Positions 1-7,298 of a DNA stretch of 64,000 bases are shown here, piece after piece. This DNA is from an uncultured Flavobacteriaceae bacterium (GTDB lineage Bacteria > Bacteroidota > Bacteroidia > Flavobacteriales > Flavobacteriaceae). The stretch covers positions 1 to 64,000 of the forward strand of contig CANNGA010000014.1 of assembly GCA_947504035.1 (NCBI GenBank), written 5' to 3'. Each line of letters opens with the position of its first letter. Position 1 is the first letter of the stretch. The position numbers and the translations under genes are program-made. The notes under the pieces were generated by a model. That model searched no databases. It was not told where the DNA came from and saw nothing but the letters and a program-made list of their open reading frames with translations.

Positions 1-326
1 ACAAGAAGCTCTGCGAATATGAGATCATTTGCTTAAAGTTATAGAAATTAACAAACCTAAAAATCAGCAAGCCCTATTTAGACTAGGAGTTCTGCGTTTG
101 TCGTAAATCTTAATGCTATGCAGTGATTTAGAGGGATAGTTTATAAGGAATGTTTATTTAAAATAGCTGTGATTTTTAACTTTAGAAGTAAAGCCTAAAA
201 CACTATTAGGCCATAACTTTCTGGACTAGACTTGCCTTTACTATGGTACACGATATACGGCAAATTATTAACGGTTAAGCATTGGTTAAAAAAAGATGAT
301 GAAAAAAATATTTTATGTATAATCAC
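1..326. other. AT-rich non-coding stretch at left edge
   Basis: No convincing coding region, RNA gene or repeat is visible here. If the immunity-like array to the right had continued past the insertion-sequence remnant, its next unit should begin in this stretch on the minus strand. I looked for the conserved start of those genes (MNNYIYQNWL) and did not find it. Confidence 0.5.
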
Positions 327-740
327 TAGCATCCGAAAGTCTAAATATAAAAAAGCCTGAGAATCCCGTATTTTAGTTTTGCGAACAAAAAATACAATTA
401 ATGGGATTCTTCAAGCGAACTAAAAATACGAACAAACCACTAATCCGACAAATCTTAGATTTAGTACCGACTTGGTTGCTAGTTCGCTGTGCTGATAAAC
501 ATAAAAGTGACAAAGGGTGTAGTAAATATAAGACTTACGATCAATTCGTAGCCTTAACTTTCGGACAGCTCAATAAATGCATTACATTATGAAGGCGTCA
601 AAAAAATCAGAGCAAAACCACAAACTATAATAAACTTCGAACAAGACTTATTTTCTATAAAAAACTAAAGAAAACACCTGTTTGTAGCAGTTAACAACTT
701 AATTTATAGAAATCATGAAAACTTTCGGACGGCTGTGCAA
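327..740 (+). mobile_element. Degenerate IS4-like insertion sequence remnant
   Basis: A transposase remnant is flanked by matching inverted ends: AGCATCCGAAAGT at about 328-340 on the left, and the complement of AGCCGTCCGAAAGT at about 721-734 on the right. The right boundary is sharp. At 741 the sequence becomes the spacer that also separates the three tandem genes to the right (AAATTCATTGTATAGGCTTA), so the element sits at the end of that array and probably inserted into it. At about 0.4 kb it is far shorter than an intact IS4-family element (usually over 1.3 kb), because the middle of the transposase is missing. No target duplication was identified. Confidence 0.6.
401..668 (+). pseudogene. 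IS4-family transposase remnant (DUF4372 N-terminus fused to C-terminal tail)
   Basis: The open frame at 401-592 (63 codons) resembles the N-terminal DUF4372 region of IS4-family transposases: a basic start, then a K-Y-K-T-Y-D-Q-F motif and F-G-Q-L-N-K-C. It stops at 592. A second frame at about 582-668 encodes a tail rich in K, P and Q that ends in NFEQDLFSIKN, like the C-terminal end of these enzymes. The two pieces lie in different frames and directly abut, so the DDE catalytic core has been removed by an internal deletion. The gene cannot make an active transposase. The assignment rests on recognising the two termini only. Confidence 0.6.
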
Positions 741-767
741 AAATTCATTGTATAGGCTTAGTGTCTT

Positions 768-1871
768 TTAAATTTTTTGATATATCTCGTAATAATCTGG
801 GTAGTCTTTTACAAGAACGTCAAATCCTTTAGCTTTAATAAATGCATTGAAATGGCTTTTTGCGCTTTGCTTGTCTTTGGCGTTAAAGTATGCTTTTGCT
901 TTGTATAGTGGTAGTAAAAAATAGGTGTCGGCATTAAGGTATTTTTCTAGTTTTTCTAAAAGGTCTAAGGCTTCGGTATGTTCGTTATACTCATTATGGT
1001 ACTTAATCACTTCTAGAATGAGTTGGCTTGTAGCTTCGTAATTTTCTTTAGGTTTTGGTAAATCGTTATATGCTTTTTGCAATACCTTAAACACCTTATC
1101 TTTTTCTCCTTGCTTATGGTAATCTTGGGCTTTGGCCAAGGCTATAGCTATTTCTTCTTGCTGGGCTACCGCCAAAAAATTGTAGGGTTGGTTGGTTTTT
1201 GCAATGGTTGCTCCTGCAGCGGTTTTTATGTAAGTCGTAATGTTTTGCCCTTTAAAGGCTTCGTCTAACGCGCCATCTGCCCAACGTTTCATTTTAAAAA
1301 AACCATCCCAATCTCCAAATTGGGGCCTTTCTTCCCAATTGCTTTCTACGTTTAAGGGTTGTTTGCTCGTCCAAACACATTCTTCTTCGGCGTCTTTTTC
1401 TCGCTCTATCACTTGTACGTTACCATTGGGTTCAAACGAATAATGCCAAAACTTTGTAAAATCATCATCTCCTTCTTTACTATCAATGAACTCCCAAAAA
1501 GCTATTTGAAACAAAAAATATTTTCCGTTATTCTCTTTATTAAAAGAATAATACATGAATACTCTATTGTATTCATCTAGGAAGAATACAGTTATGTCTT
1601 TTGCGTTGTCTAAGTGTAGGTACGCTTCTGTCAAATGTCCATCCATTTTGCAAGCATAAAATTGTAAGTCATGCTCAAATGCAAATTTTGCCCATTCTTC
1701 AACACTTTTACAAGTTTTTAAAAACTTATTTGCTTTTTTTTGGGTTTCAATATTACCTAAATTTGGTTTGTATTTTGGTTTATATATTCTGTTATAATAA
1801 CGCAATGTGATTTCTTCACTTTGCATTCTTCGTTTTGCTCTAAACCAATCTTGATATATATAATCGTTCAT
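768..1871 (-). CDS. Array paralogue 3: candidate immunity protein with TPR-like C-terminus
   Basis: A 367-residue cytosolic-looking protein without signal peptide or membrane segment. Residues 1-145 are the variable part, with conserved islands at the start (NDYIYQDWF), QKKANKFLKTC (about 44-54) and CKMDGHLTE (about 74-82). Residues 146-367, from FEPNGNVQVIER onward, are almost identical to the two neighbouring paralogues. This half is helical, with degenerate TPR-like repeats (ALAKAQDYHKQGEKDKVFK, then EALDLLEKLEKYLNAD). It is the last gene of the set downstream of a polymorphic toxin, the position where immunity proteins usually lie. I do not recognise a named family. An immunity role is inferred from position and copy number, and a chaperone or adaptor role is the main alternative. 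Confidence 0.7.
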   Translation of the reverse strand: MNDYIYQDWFRAKRRMQSEEITLRYYNRIYKPKYKPNLGNIETQKKANKFLKTCKSVEEWAKFAFEHDLQFYACKMDGHLTEAYLHLDNAKDITVFFLDEYNRVFMYYSFNKENNGKYFLFQIAFWEFIDSKEGDDDFTKFWHYSFEPNGNVQVIEREKDAEEECVWTSKQPLNVESNWEERPQFGDWDGFFKMKRWADGALDEAFKGQNITTYIKTAAGATIAKTNQPYNFLAVAQQEEIAIALAKAQDYHKQGEKDKVFKVLQKAYNDLPKPKENYEATSQLILEVIKYHNEYNEHTEALDLLEKLEKYLNADTYFLLPLYKAKAYFNAKDKQSAKSHFNAFIKAKGFDVLVKDYPDYYEIYQKI

Positions 1872-1908
1872 TTTTTACAAGAAATTCATTGTATAGGCTT
1901 AGTTTGCC

Positions 1909-3012
1909 TTAAATTTTTTGATATATCTCGTAATAGTCTGGGTAGTCTTTTACAAGAACGTCGAGCCCTTTAGCTTTAATAAATGCATTGAAATGGCTTT
2001 TTGCGCTTTGTTTGTCTTTGGCGTTAAAGTATGTTTTTGCTTTGTATAATGGCAATAAAAAATAGGTATCGGCATTAAGGTATTTTTCTAGTTTTTCTAA
2101 AAGGTCTAAGGCTTCGGTATGTTCGTTATACAGATTATGGTACTTAATCACTTCTAGAATGAGTTGGCTTGTAGCTTCGTAATTTTCTTTGGGTTTTGGT
2201 AAATTATTATATGCTTTTTGCAATACCTTAAACACCTTGTCTTTTTCGCCTTGCTTATGGTAATCTTGGGCTTTGGCCAAGGCTACAGCGATTTCTTCTT
2301 GCTGGGCTACCGCCAAAAAGTTGTAGGGTTGGTTGGTTTTTGCAATGGTTGTTCCTGCAGCGGTTTTTATGTAAGTCGTAATGTTTTGCCCTTTAAAGGC
2401 TTCGTCTAAAGCGCCATCTGCCCAACGTTTCATTTTAAAAAAACCATCCCAATCTCCAAATTGGGGCCTTTCTTCCCAATTGCTTTCTACGTTTAAAGGT
2501 TGTTTGCTCGTCCATACACATTCCTCTTCGGCATCTTTTTCTCGCTCTATCACTTGCACATTGCCATTGGGTTCAAAAAGATATTTCCAAAATGTTTTAT
2601 AATCTTCATCTGTCTTTTTGTTTTCTGTCCATTCCCAAAAAACCATAGCGAAAAGAAAATACTGTCCATTGTTTTCTCTCTTAAACGCATAGTACATAAA
2701 TACATCATCATCTTCATCTAGAAAAAATACAGTAATATCTTTTATGTTATCTTGATGTAAGTAGGCTTCTGTTAAATGCCCATCCATCTTACAGATTTGA
2801 AATTCTAAATCATGTTCGTAGGCAAATTTTGCCCATTCTTTACTGCTTGTACAGGTTTTTAAAAATTTGTTGGCTTTTTTTTGGACAGCTATATCGCCTA
2901 AATTTGGATCGTATTTGGTATTATACATATCTGCATAATACCAAAGGGTGTCTTCTTCATTATGTTGCTCTTTGTACCCTCTTAACCAGTTTTGATATAT
3001 ATAATTGTTCAT
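1909..3012 (-). CDS. Array paralogue 2: candidate immunity protein with TPR-like C-terminus
   Basis: A 367-residue protein, the middle copy of the tandem array. The N-terminal third shares the start MNNYIYQNWLRGYK and the EWAKFAYEHDLEF block with its neighbours, but its 20-40 and 125-145 stretches differ. It carries an acidic LDEDDDVFMYY segment where the outermost copy has LDEYNRVFMYY. From residue 146 only a handful of positions differ from the other copies, for example TTIAK versus ATIAK and HNLYN versus HNEYN. A 37-nt spacer separates it from the upstream copy, so co-transcription with the toxin is likely. Function is inferred as toxin neutralisation with altered specificity, and no known family was recognised. 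Confidence 0.7.
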   Translation of the reverse strand: MNNYIYQNWLRGYKEQHNEEDTLWYYADMYNTKYDPNLGDIAVQKKANKFLKTCTSSKEWAKFAYEHDLEFQICKMDGHLTEAYLHQDNIKDITVFFLDEDDDVFMYYAFKRENNGQYFLFAMVFWEWTENKKTDEDYKTFWKYLFEPNGNVQVIEREKDAEEECVWTSKQPLNVESNWEERPQFGDWDGFFKMKRWADGALDEAFKGQNITTYIKTAAGTTIAKTNQPYNFLAVAQQEEIAVALAKAQDYHKQGEKDKVFKVLQKAYNNLPKPKENYEATSQLILEVIKYHNLYNEHTEALDLLEKLEKYLNADTYFLLPLYKAKTYFNAKDKQSAKSHFNAFIKAKGLDVLVKDYPDYYEIYQKI

Positions 3013-3049
3013 TTTTTACCAGAAATTCATTGTATAGGCTCAGTTTGCC

Positions 3050-4156
3050 TTAAATTTTTTGATATATCTCGTAATAGTCTGGGTAGTCTTTTACAAGAAC
3101 GTCGAGCCCTTTAGCTTTAATAAATGCATTGAAATGGCTTTTTGCGCTTTGTTTGTCTTTAGCGTTAAAGTATGCTTTTGCTTTGTATAATGGTAATAAA
3201 AAATAGGTGTCGGCATTAAGGTATTTTTCCAGTTTTTCTAAAAGGTCTAAGGCTTCGGTATGTTCGTTATACACATTATGGTACTTAATTACTTCTAGAA
3301 TGAGCTGGCTTGTAGCTTCGTAATTTTCTTTAGGTTTTGGTAAATCATTATATGCTTTTTGCAATACCTTAAACACCTTGTCTTTTTCTCCTTGTTTATG
3401 GTAATCTTGGGCTTTGGCCAAGGCTATAGCCATTTCTTCTTGTTGGGCTACCGCCAAAAAGTTGTAGGGTTGGTTGGTTTTTGCAATGGTTGTTCCTGCA
3501 GCGGTTTTTATGTAAGTCGTAATGTTTTGCCCTTTAAAGGCTTCGTCTAACGCGCCATCTGCCCAACGTTTCATTTTAAAAAAACCATCCCAATCTCCAA
3601 ATTGAGGCCTTTCTTCCCAGTTGCTTTCTACGTTTAAAGGTTGTTTGCTCGTCCAAACACATTCTTCTTCGGCGTCTTTTTCTCGCTCTATCACTTGTAC
3701 ATTGCCATTGGGTTCAAAAGTATATACCCAAGATTTTGTGTAATCATCGTCTGTTTTTTTGTGCTCTGCCCATTCCCAAAATTTCATGCCAAAAAGGAAA
3801 TATTTACCATTTTCTTGTAATCTAAATATATAGTGCATAAATACATCATCATCTTCATCAAGAAAGGCAACACCAATATCATTTCTAATATCTTGCTTTA
3901 AATAACTTTCTGTTAAATGCCCATCCATCTTACAAACACAAAACTCTAAACCATGGTCGTAGGCAAATTTAGCCCATTCTTTACTGCTTGTGCAGGTTTT
4001 TAAAAATTTGTTGGCTTTTTTTTGAGTATCTACATTCCCTCGGTTGGGATTGTATTTGGGTTTGTATACGTGTTTTAAGTAATAATTTAAAGTTTGTTCT
4101 TTTGTATGTTGCTTCTTATAGCCCCTTAACCAGTTTTGATATATATAATTATTCAT
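3050..4156 (-). CDS. Array paralogue 1: toxin-proximal candidate immunity protein
   Basis: A 368-residue protein, one residue longer than the other two copies. Its start codon lies 3 nt after the stop codon of the upstream toxin gene (TAA, three A, ATG), which implies translational coupling and makes it the best candidate for the cognate immunity protein. The variable part (1-146) has YKPKYNPNRGNVDTQ and a distinctive LKQDIRNDIGVAFLDED segment. The rest, from FEPNGNVQ, is the shared TPR-like module. It has no signal peptide, so it would act in the cytoplasm. The gene order toxin then immunity is typical of polymorphic toxin loci. Direct evidence for neutralisation is lacking. Confidence 0.75.
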   Translation of the reverse strand: MNNYIYQNWLRGYKKQHTKEQTLNYYLKHVYKPKYNPNRGNVDTQKKANKFLKTCTSSKEWAKFAYDHGLEFCVCKMDGHLTESYLKQDIRNDIGVAFLDEDDDVFMHYIFRLQENGKYFLFGMKFWEWAEHKKTDDDYTKSWVYTFEPNGNVQVIEREKDAEEECVWTSKQPLNVESNWEERPQFGDWDGFFKMKRWADGALDEAFKGQNITTYIKTAAGTTIAKTNQPYNFLAVAQQEEMAIALAKAQDYHKQGEKDKVFKVLQKAYNDLPKPKENYEATSQLILEVIKYHNVYNEHTEALDLLEKLEKYLNADTYFLLPLYKAKAYFNAKDKQSAKSHFNAFIKAKGLDVLVKDYPDYYEIYQKI

Positions 4157-4159
4157 TTT

Positions 4160-5743
4160 TTACCAAAATTTTGATTGTATTTTATTAAATTCTTTTAAAG
4201 CTTTACCACTTATTTCTCGTATTGTTACACCAGCCTCTTCAGCATAATCCAAAATTTCTTTAGGTATACCATTTTTCTGTGGTGGAATTTCAAGTACTTT
4301 TTTCATATCAAAAGTATCAACTTGATCTGCTAACTTTCTACTTTTAGTCGTTTGATTAGCATACTTTGCACCAATTTCATCGATATAACCTTTGGCTGTT
4401 TTTTCTGTAATTTCAGAAAGCTGCGTAAATTTATGTGAAATTAATTGGTTATTCTTTAATACATCTAAAACTTTTCCGTTCACCATTTTAATCTGCGAAT
4501 TGGCGGCACCATAGGCTTTACGCATGGCCTTGTCGAACATTTGCCCGTTGAGTATGTTTTTGGCGTATGTTACACCTGCTTTAGCTAAGGCCACTAAACA
4601 TACTTTGGCGTTGTGTACCAGCCACTTTAGCTTGCCTACAAAGTAGGTGTGGTAATCTTTAACCTCAAAATTATAAACGGTTTCTTTTTGGTACTTAAAG
4701 TTTGTGGCTTTTATACGGTGCCAGTTTCCGCTTTTGGTGTGTACTTCGTCTTCGAGGGTTAAATCTGTGGCTTGTTTCCAACCGCTTTTGGTATAAAAAG
4801 GATGCGCTGCGGTGGTTTTAATAGTTTCATTATCTAAAACAACCTCTAGCGTAGCATCGGTTGGTTTAGATGTAGTTTGTACGACGCGTTTTAAGGCTTG
4901 TTTGCCTGTTTTTTCATTAAATGCCCATACGAGATCGCCACTTTTTACCGTTTCTATAGGCCGTTGCCCTTTTGCTGTAGCGACTAATGTGCCTTTTGTA
5001 AAACAAGCGGTTACACATACAATGCTTTTTGCTGTAGCTAGTTTTGCGGTGGCTTTACTTACCCCCTTTACAAAAGCGTGTACACTGCCTTTTGTTAAAC
5101 TTTTGGCGCCTGCTTTGGTGGTTGCTTTTGCAGCTGTTTTGCCTATAATTTTAATACCTTCTTTAAAGCCTGCTTTAATCCCCCCTTTAACACCTGCTGT
5201 TGCTAATGAGGCACTTCCTAAGGTAAGTATGTCTAAAGCTAAAAAACCAACATTTAAGGCCACCATACCCCAGTTGCCTTTTTTGGCTTCACGTACCATT
5301 CCAATAATATTACCTACTATGGGTATGAGTTCTGCGGTATCCCACCAGCCCCAACCGTTAGCTTCTTCTTCGCCGTGTTCGTCCATTAATGCATCGTACG
5401 TTTCGGGCGGTAAGGGAATTTGGCCACTATTTAAAAAAGAAATTTCACCTCCAGAGCTGCATTGTATGCAACTTTTTTTAAGTAGTGTTTTGCCGCCTTT
5501 AATTTTAACGCCATGCGTGTCTTGCCATTCTAGCGGTATAGGGGTGCAGGGCTTTCCGTTTTGCAAACTACAGGCCCCAAAAGGCATAATGTGCTGGTTT
5601 GGTATTTTATCTCGTGTATTAGACGGTGTAAGTCCGCTTATTTTTACACCTGTACAGTTGGTAGGTTGAAAAGGTGTAGGCAGTGTGCCTTTATCACAGA
5701 GCATTAATGCTCCTTTTACAGCATATTCTAAATCGTGCGACAT
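4160..5743 (-). CDS. Polymorphic toxin: DUF4280/PAAR-like, Hint, C-terminal toxin tip
   Basis: A 527-residue effector. Residues 1-112 form a Cys-rich DUF4280/PAAR-like domain (GALMLCDKGTLPTPF, MPFGACSLQNGKPC, KKSCIQCSSGG), the sharpening tip that mounts effectors on contractile injection machines in Bacteroidota. Residues 133-245 are small, hydrophobic and basic, and may help membrane passage. A complete Hint (intein-like) autoprotease runs from Cys247 through the TTAAH block (310-314) to the terminal HN (377-378), so the tip can be released by self-cleavage. Residues 380-527 are the toxin tip; I do not recognise its family with certainty. A segment K-V-L-D-V-L followed by S-H-K-F-T could be a degenerate PD-(D/E)XK-type nuclease centre, which is a guess. 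No secretion-machine genes are in the window. Confidence 0.85.
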   Translation of the reverse strand: MSHDLEYAVKGALMLCDKGTLPTPFQPTNCTGVKISGLTPSNTRDKIPNQHIMPFGACSLQNGKPCTPIPLEWQDTHGVKIKGGKTLLKKSCIQCSSGGEISFLNSGQIPLPPETYDALMDEHGEEEANGWGWWDTAELIPIVGNIIGMVREAKKGNWGMVALNVGFLALDILTLGSASLATAGVKGGIKAGFKEGIKIIGKTAAKATTKAGAKSLTKGSVHAFVKGVSKATAKLATAKSIVCVTACFTKGTLVATAKGQRPIETVKSGDLVWAFNEKTGKQALKRVVQTTSKPTDATLEVVLDNETIKTTAAHPFYTKSGWKQATDLTLEDEVHTKSGNWHRIKATNFKYQKETVYNFEVKDYHTYFVGKLKWLVHNAKVCLVALAKAGVTYAKNILNGQMFDKAMRKAYGAANSQIKMVNGKVLDVLKNNQLISHKFTQLSEITEKTAKGYIDEIGAKYANQTTKSRKLADQVDTFDMKKVLEIPPQKNGIPKEILDYAEEAGVTIREISGKALKEFNKIQSKFW

Positions 5744-5791
5744 TTAGTTTTTATTTTCTGTTATAGTTGGCTTACAGACCTGTTAACCATA

Positions 5792-5819
5792 AAATAACAT
5801 GTACGAATATATGTTATTT
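5792..5819. promoter_or_regulatory. Inverted repeat in the toxin promoter region
   Basis: AAATAACAT (5792-5800) and its exact complement ATGTTATTT (5811-5819) are separated by 10 bp. The repeat lies about 50-75 bp upstream of the toxin start and just downstream of a TAGATTTG -7-like box read on the minus strand. It could be an operator or a hairpin in the leader. No regulator can be assigned. Confidence 0.35.
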
Positions 5820-5927
5820 ACACCGCAAATCTAAGCTATTTTTTACAACATGTAAATGCATTGCGGTACTAGGTGTGCGAATTTGTATTGAGATGAACCG
5901 CTATAATTCTTATGCGCATTCTAGTGG

Positions 5928-6110
5928 ATGGCGCTAAGGTTAAAAGCTAGCGCCATGCCTTTGGCAAGTGCCGTATGGCGTAAGCAATAAGAAATAGAGT
6001 ATGCTTTTTTTATATTAAGGATATGCCTCAGTTGTAATTGCGGTTTATCCGTAAGGCTATAGGTGTATTTTATAAAAATACCCAAAAGATAACATATGTA
6101 AAGCCTTACG
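5928..6110. ncRNA. Structured non-coding segment (possible RNA or repeat element)
   Basis: ATGGCGCTA (5928-5936) pairs perfectly with TAGCGCCAT (5948-5956) around an 11-base loop, followed by more GC-rich partly self-complementary sequence to about 5985. Further on, CGTAAGGCT (6050-6058) pairs with AGCCTTACG (6102-6110) and encloses an inner AT stem near 6065-6081. Two nested or adjacent stems in a region without a gene suggest a structured RNA, a regulatory leader or a small palindromic repeat element. No known RNA family was recognised. Confidence 0.3.
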
Positions 6111-6294
6111 TGTAGAAATTATTTAATAAATTTGGTGCTTATTAGAGTACATCATTTTTCCCAAAAACTGTTTTTTTAGTAATTGTAAGAATTTATGTTA
6201 ATAAGTTCGTTACAAAACGGCGTTACGACCAAGAAATAAAGCGTTTTCATTTCTTATTTTATGGGGTTCAATTATTAACCTTAAAAGATTTAAG

Positions 6295-6432
6295 ATGAAA
6301 AACATTAAAACACTAGTAGTTTTAGGCGCATTATTATGTGGCGTACTAACGTCTTGTACCAAACAAGAATTAGATGAAGAAAACCCACAACAGATTAATA
6401 AAAAGCAAATTAAAAACCCAAGAGACAAATAG
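6295..6432 (+). CDS. Small 45-residue lipoprotein
   Basis: A short gene starting MKNIKTLVVLGALLCGVLTSC. The hydrophobic signal is followed by the lipobox LTSC, so the mature protein would be a lipid-anchored peptide of about 25 residues (from Cys21) rich in Glu, Gln, Asn and Lys. It ends NPRDK. It overlaps the start of the next gene by 59 bp in another frame, which suggests coupled translation with that membrane protein. The clean signal peptide makes it likely real. No function can be named. Membrane, helical and regulator genes follow, so it may belong to a small accessory operon. Confidence 0.65.
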   Translation: MKNIKTLVVLGALLCGVLTSCTKQELDEENPQQINKKQIKNPRDK

Positions 6433-6979
6433 CAAGACTAATCAAGGATTACAAAACGTTCCTATAAAGGCAGTATTGCTATTCGATACCTTAGAAATGG
6501 TTATCATAGCTCTACTGTCTTTTGTTTGCGTTACCGCACCCTTTTGGCACATTTTTTATAAAGAAGGGGCTAACGATGGTGTACTTGGTTTTCCCTCAAT
6601 GCGCTCCTTTTTATACAGTTTTGGGGTGCATTTTGCGCTTTTTGGCTGTGCCGTGTTTTTGTTGCTGGTTGTAAATAGAATTACAGATAGTAATAAACGA
6701 TTTAGAACGGTAGGTAATATTATTGGCGGCGGCTTTTGCTCAGTGGCAGTGTACTATTTACTTTATGTCTTTATCACCAAGGACGACCCATTTCCTGATT
6801 ATATGTATGAAATTGCATTTATCACAACCTCTATTTTGTTTTCGGTGCTTATTGTACTTGTGTTTCAACTGCAGTTTAGAGCCAAACAAAAGCTAATGAA
6901 AGAACGCGAAGCATCAAAAGCATTTATCGATACCGCCTTAGGTTTTATAGACGAAATTAACCATACCATTGTTAAATAA
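6374..6979 (+). CDS. Hypothetical integral membrane protein
   Basis: A 201-residue protein of unknown family. The first 35 residues are polar and basic and probably cytoplasmic. Hydrophobic segments follow at about 43-62, 83-102, 116-134 and 145-165, giving four predicted membrane spans. The C-terminal 35 residues are charged and likely helical (RAKQKLMKEREASKAFIDTA). The start overlaps the upstream lipoprotein gene by 59 bp. A later in-frame ATG at 6497 would remove the polar N-terminus and begin at the first membrane span, so the true start is uncertain. The next gene begins 2 nt after its stop, so these genes form one operon. No catalytic motif is visible. Confidence 0.65.
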   Translation: MKKTHNRLIKSKLKTQETNSKTNQGLQNVPIKAVLLFDTLEMVIIALLSFVCVTAPFWHIFYKEGANDGVLGFPSMRSFLYSFGVHFALFGCAVFLLLVVNRITDSNKRFRTVGNIIGGGFCSVAVYYLLYVFITKDDPFPDYMYEIAFITTSILFSVLIVLVFQLQFRAKQKLMKEREASKAFIDTALGFIDEINHTIVK

Positions 6980-6981
6980 CC

Positions 6982-7257
6982 ATGATACAAACACTACAAA
7001 CGCGCTTAAACACCCTAATAGCAGACTACCATAGTGGGGCTTTGGGTTTCGAAGACGCCATAGACAGCCTAGAAACACTAATTAACGAATATGCAGCACA
7101 GTCTAATAACGAAGAAGATGTGGCCAAAATACGCAGCGCATTACGTAAAATTGTGTTGCAAATACGCGGTTTAGAACATTTAGATTTAAAAATAAAAGCG
7201 TATAAAGAAACCAATAATGCATTGCGTTTGGCTGTAGGTTTAGAGCCTAAACCTTAA
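6982..7257 (+). CDS. Small helical cytoplasmic protein of unknown function
   Basis: A 91-residue, probably all-helical protein with no signal peptide. It has heptad-like leucine spacing (LQTRLNTLIADYHSG, then FEDAIDSLETLINEY) and a basic middle around KIRSALRKIVLQIRGL. It starts 2 nt after the upstream membrane protein gene, so the two are almost certainly co-translated, and it may be a partner of that protein's cytoplasmic face. I do not recognise the family. The gene ends before a convergent regulator gene. Confidence 0.6.
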   Translation: MIQTLQTRLNTLIADYHSGALGFEDAIDSLETLINEYAAQSNNEEDVAKIRSALRKIVLQIRGLEHLDLKIKAYKETNNALRLAVGLEPKP

Positions 7258-7298
7258 CCTACACTATTGTAGAGTGGTGGTTATTTTTGGTAAACGCA

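Larger units (their letters stand above)
741..4156 (-). repeat. Three 1141-bp tandem gene units
   Basis: Three complete genes end at 768, 1909 and 3050, an exact 1141-bp period. Each of the two internal spacers is 37 nt (1872-1908 and 3013-3049) and they are nearly identical. The same spacer begins again at 741-760 beyond the last gene, where the IS remnant cuts it off. Within a unit, the part encoding the C-terminal two thirds is almost invariant. The part encoding the first 145 residues differs clearly between units. This suggests tandem duplication followed by homogenisation of one half and divergence of the other. Confidence 0.9.
5744..6294. other. 551-bp intergenic region with several strong inverted repeats
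   Basis: This gap separates the divergent toxin gene and a small lipoprotein gene. It holds an operator-like inverted repeat at 5792-5819, a -7-like box (TAGATTTG, minus strand) at 5826-5833, and two structured blocks listed separately. No open frame here looks like a gene. The block at about 5920-5985 is clearly more GC-rich than its surroundings. Confidence 0.6.

Noticed and set aside
4812-5669. Long open frame on the plus strand (285 codons) within the toxin gene
   Set aside because: It lies antisense to the hydrophobic, Ala/Lys-rich part of the toxin. Its composition follows from that low-complexity region, and no start signal or recognisable domain is visible.
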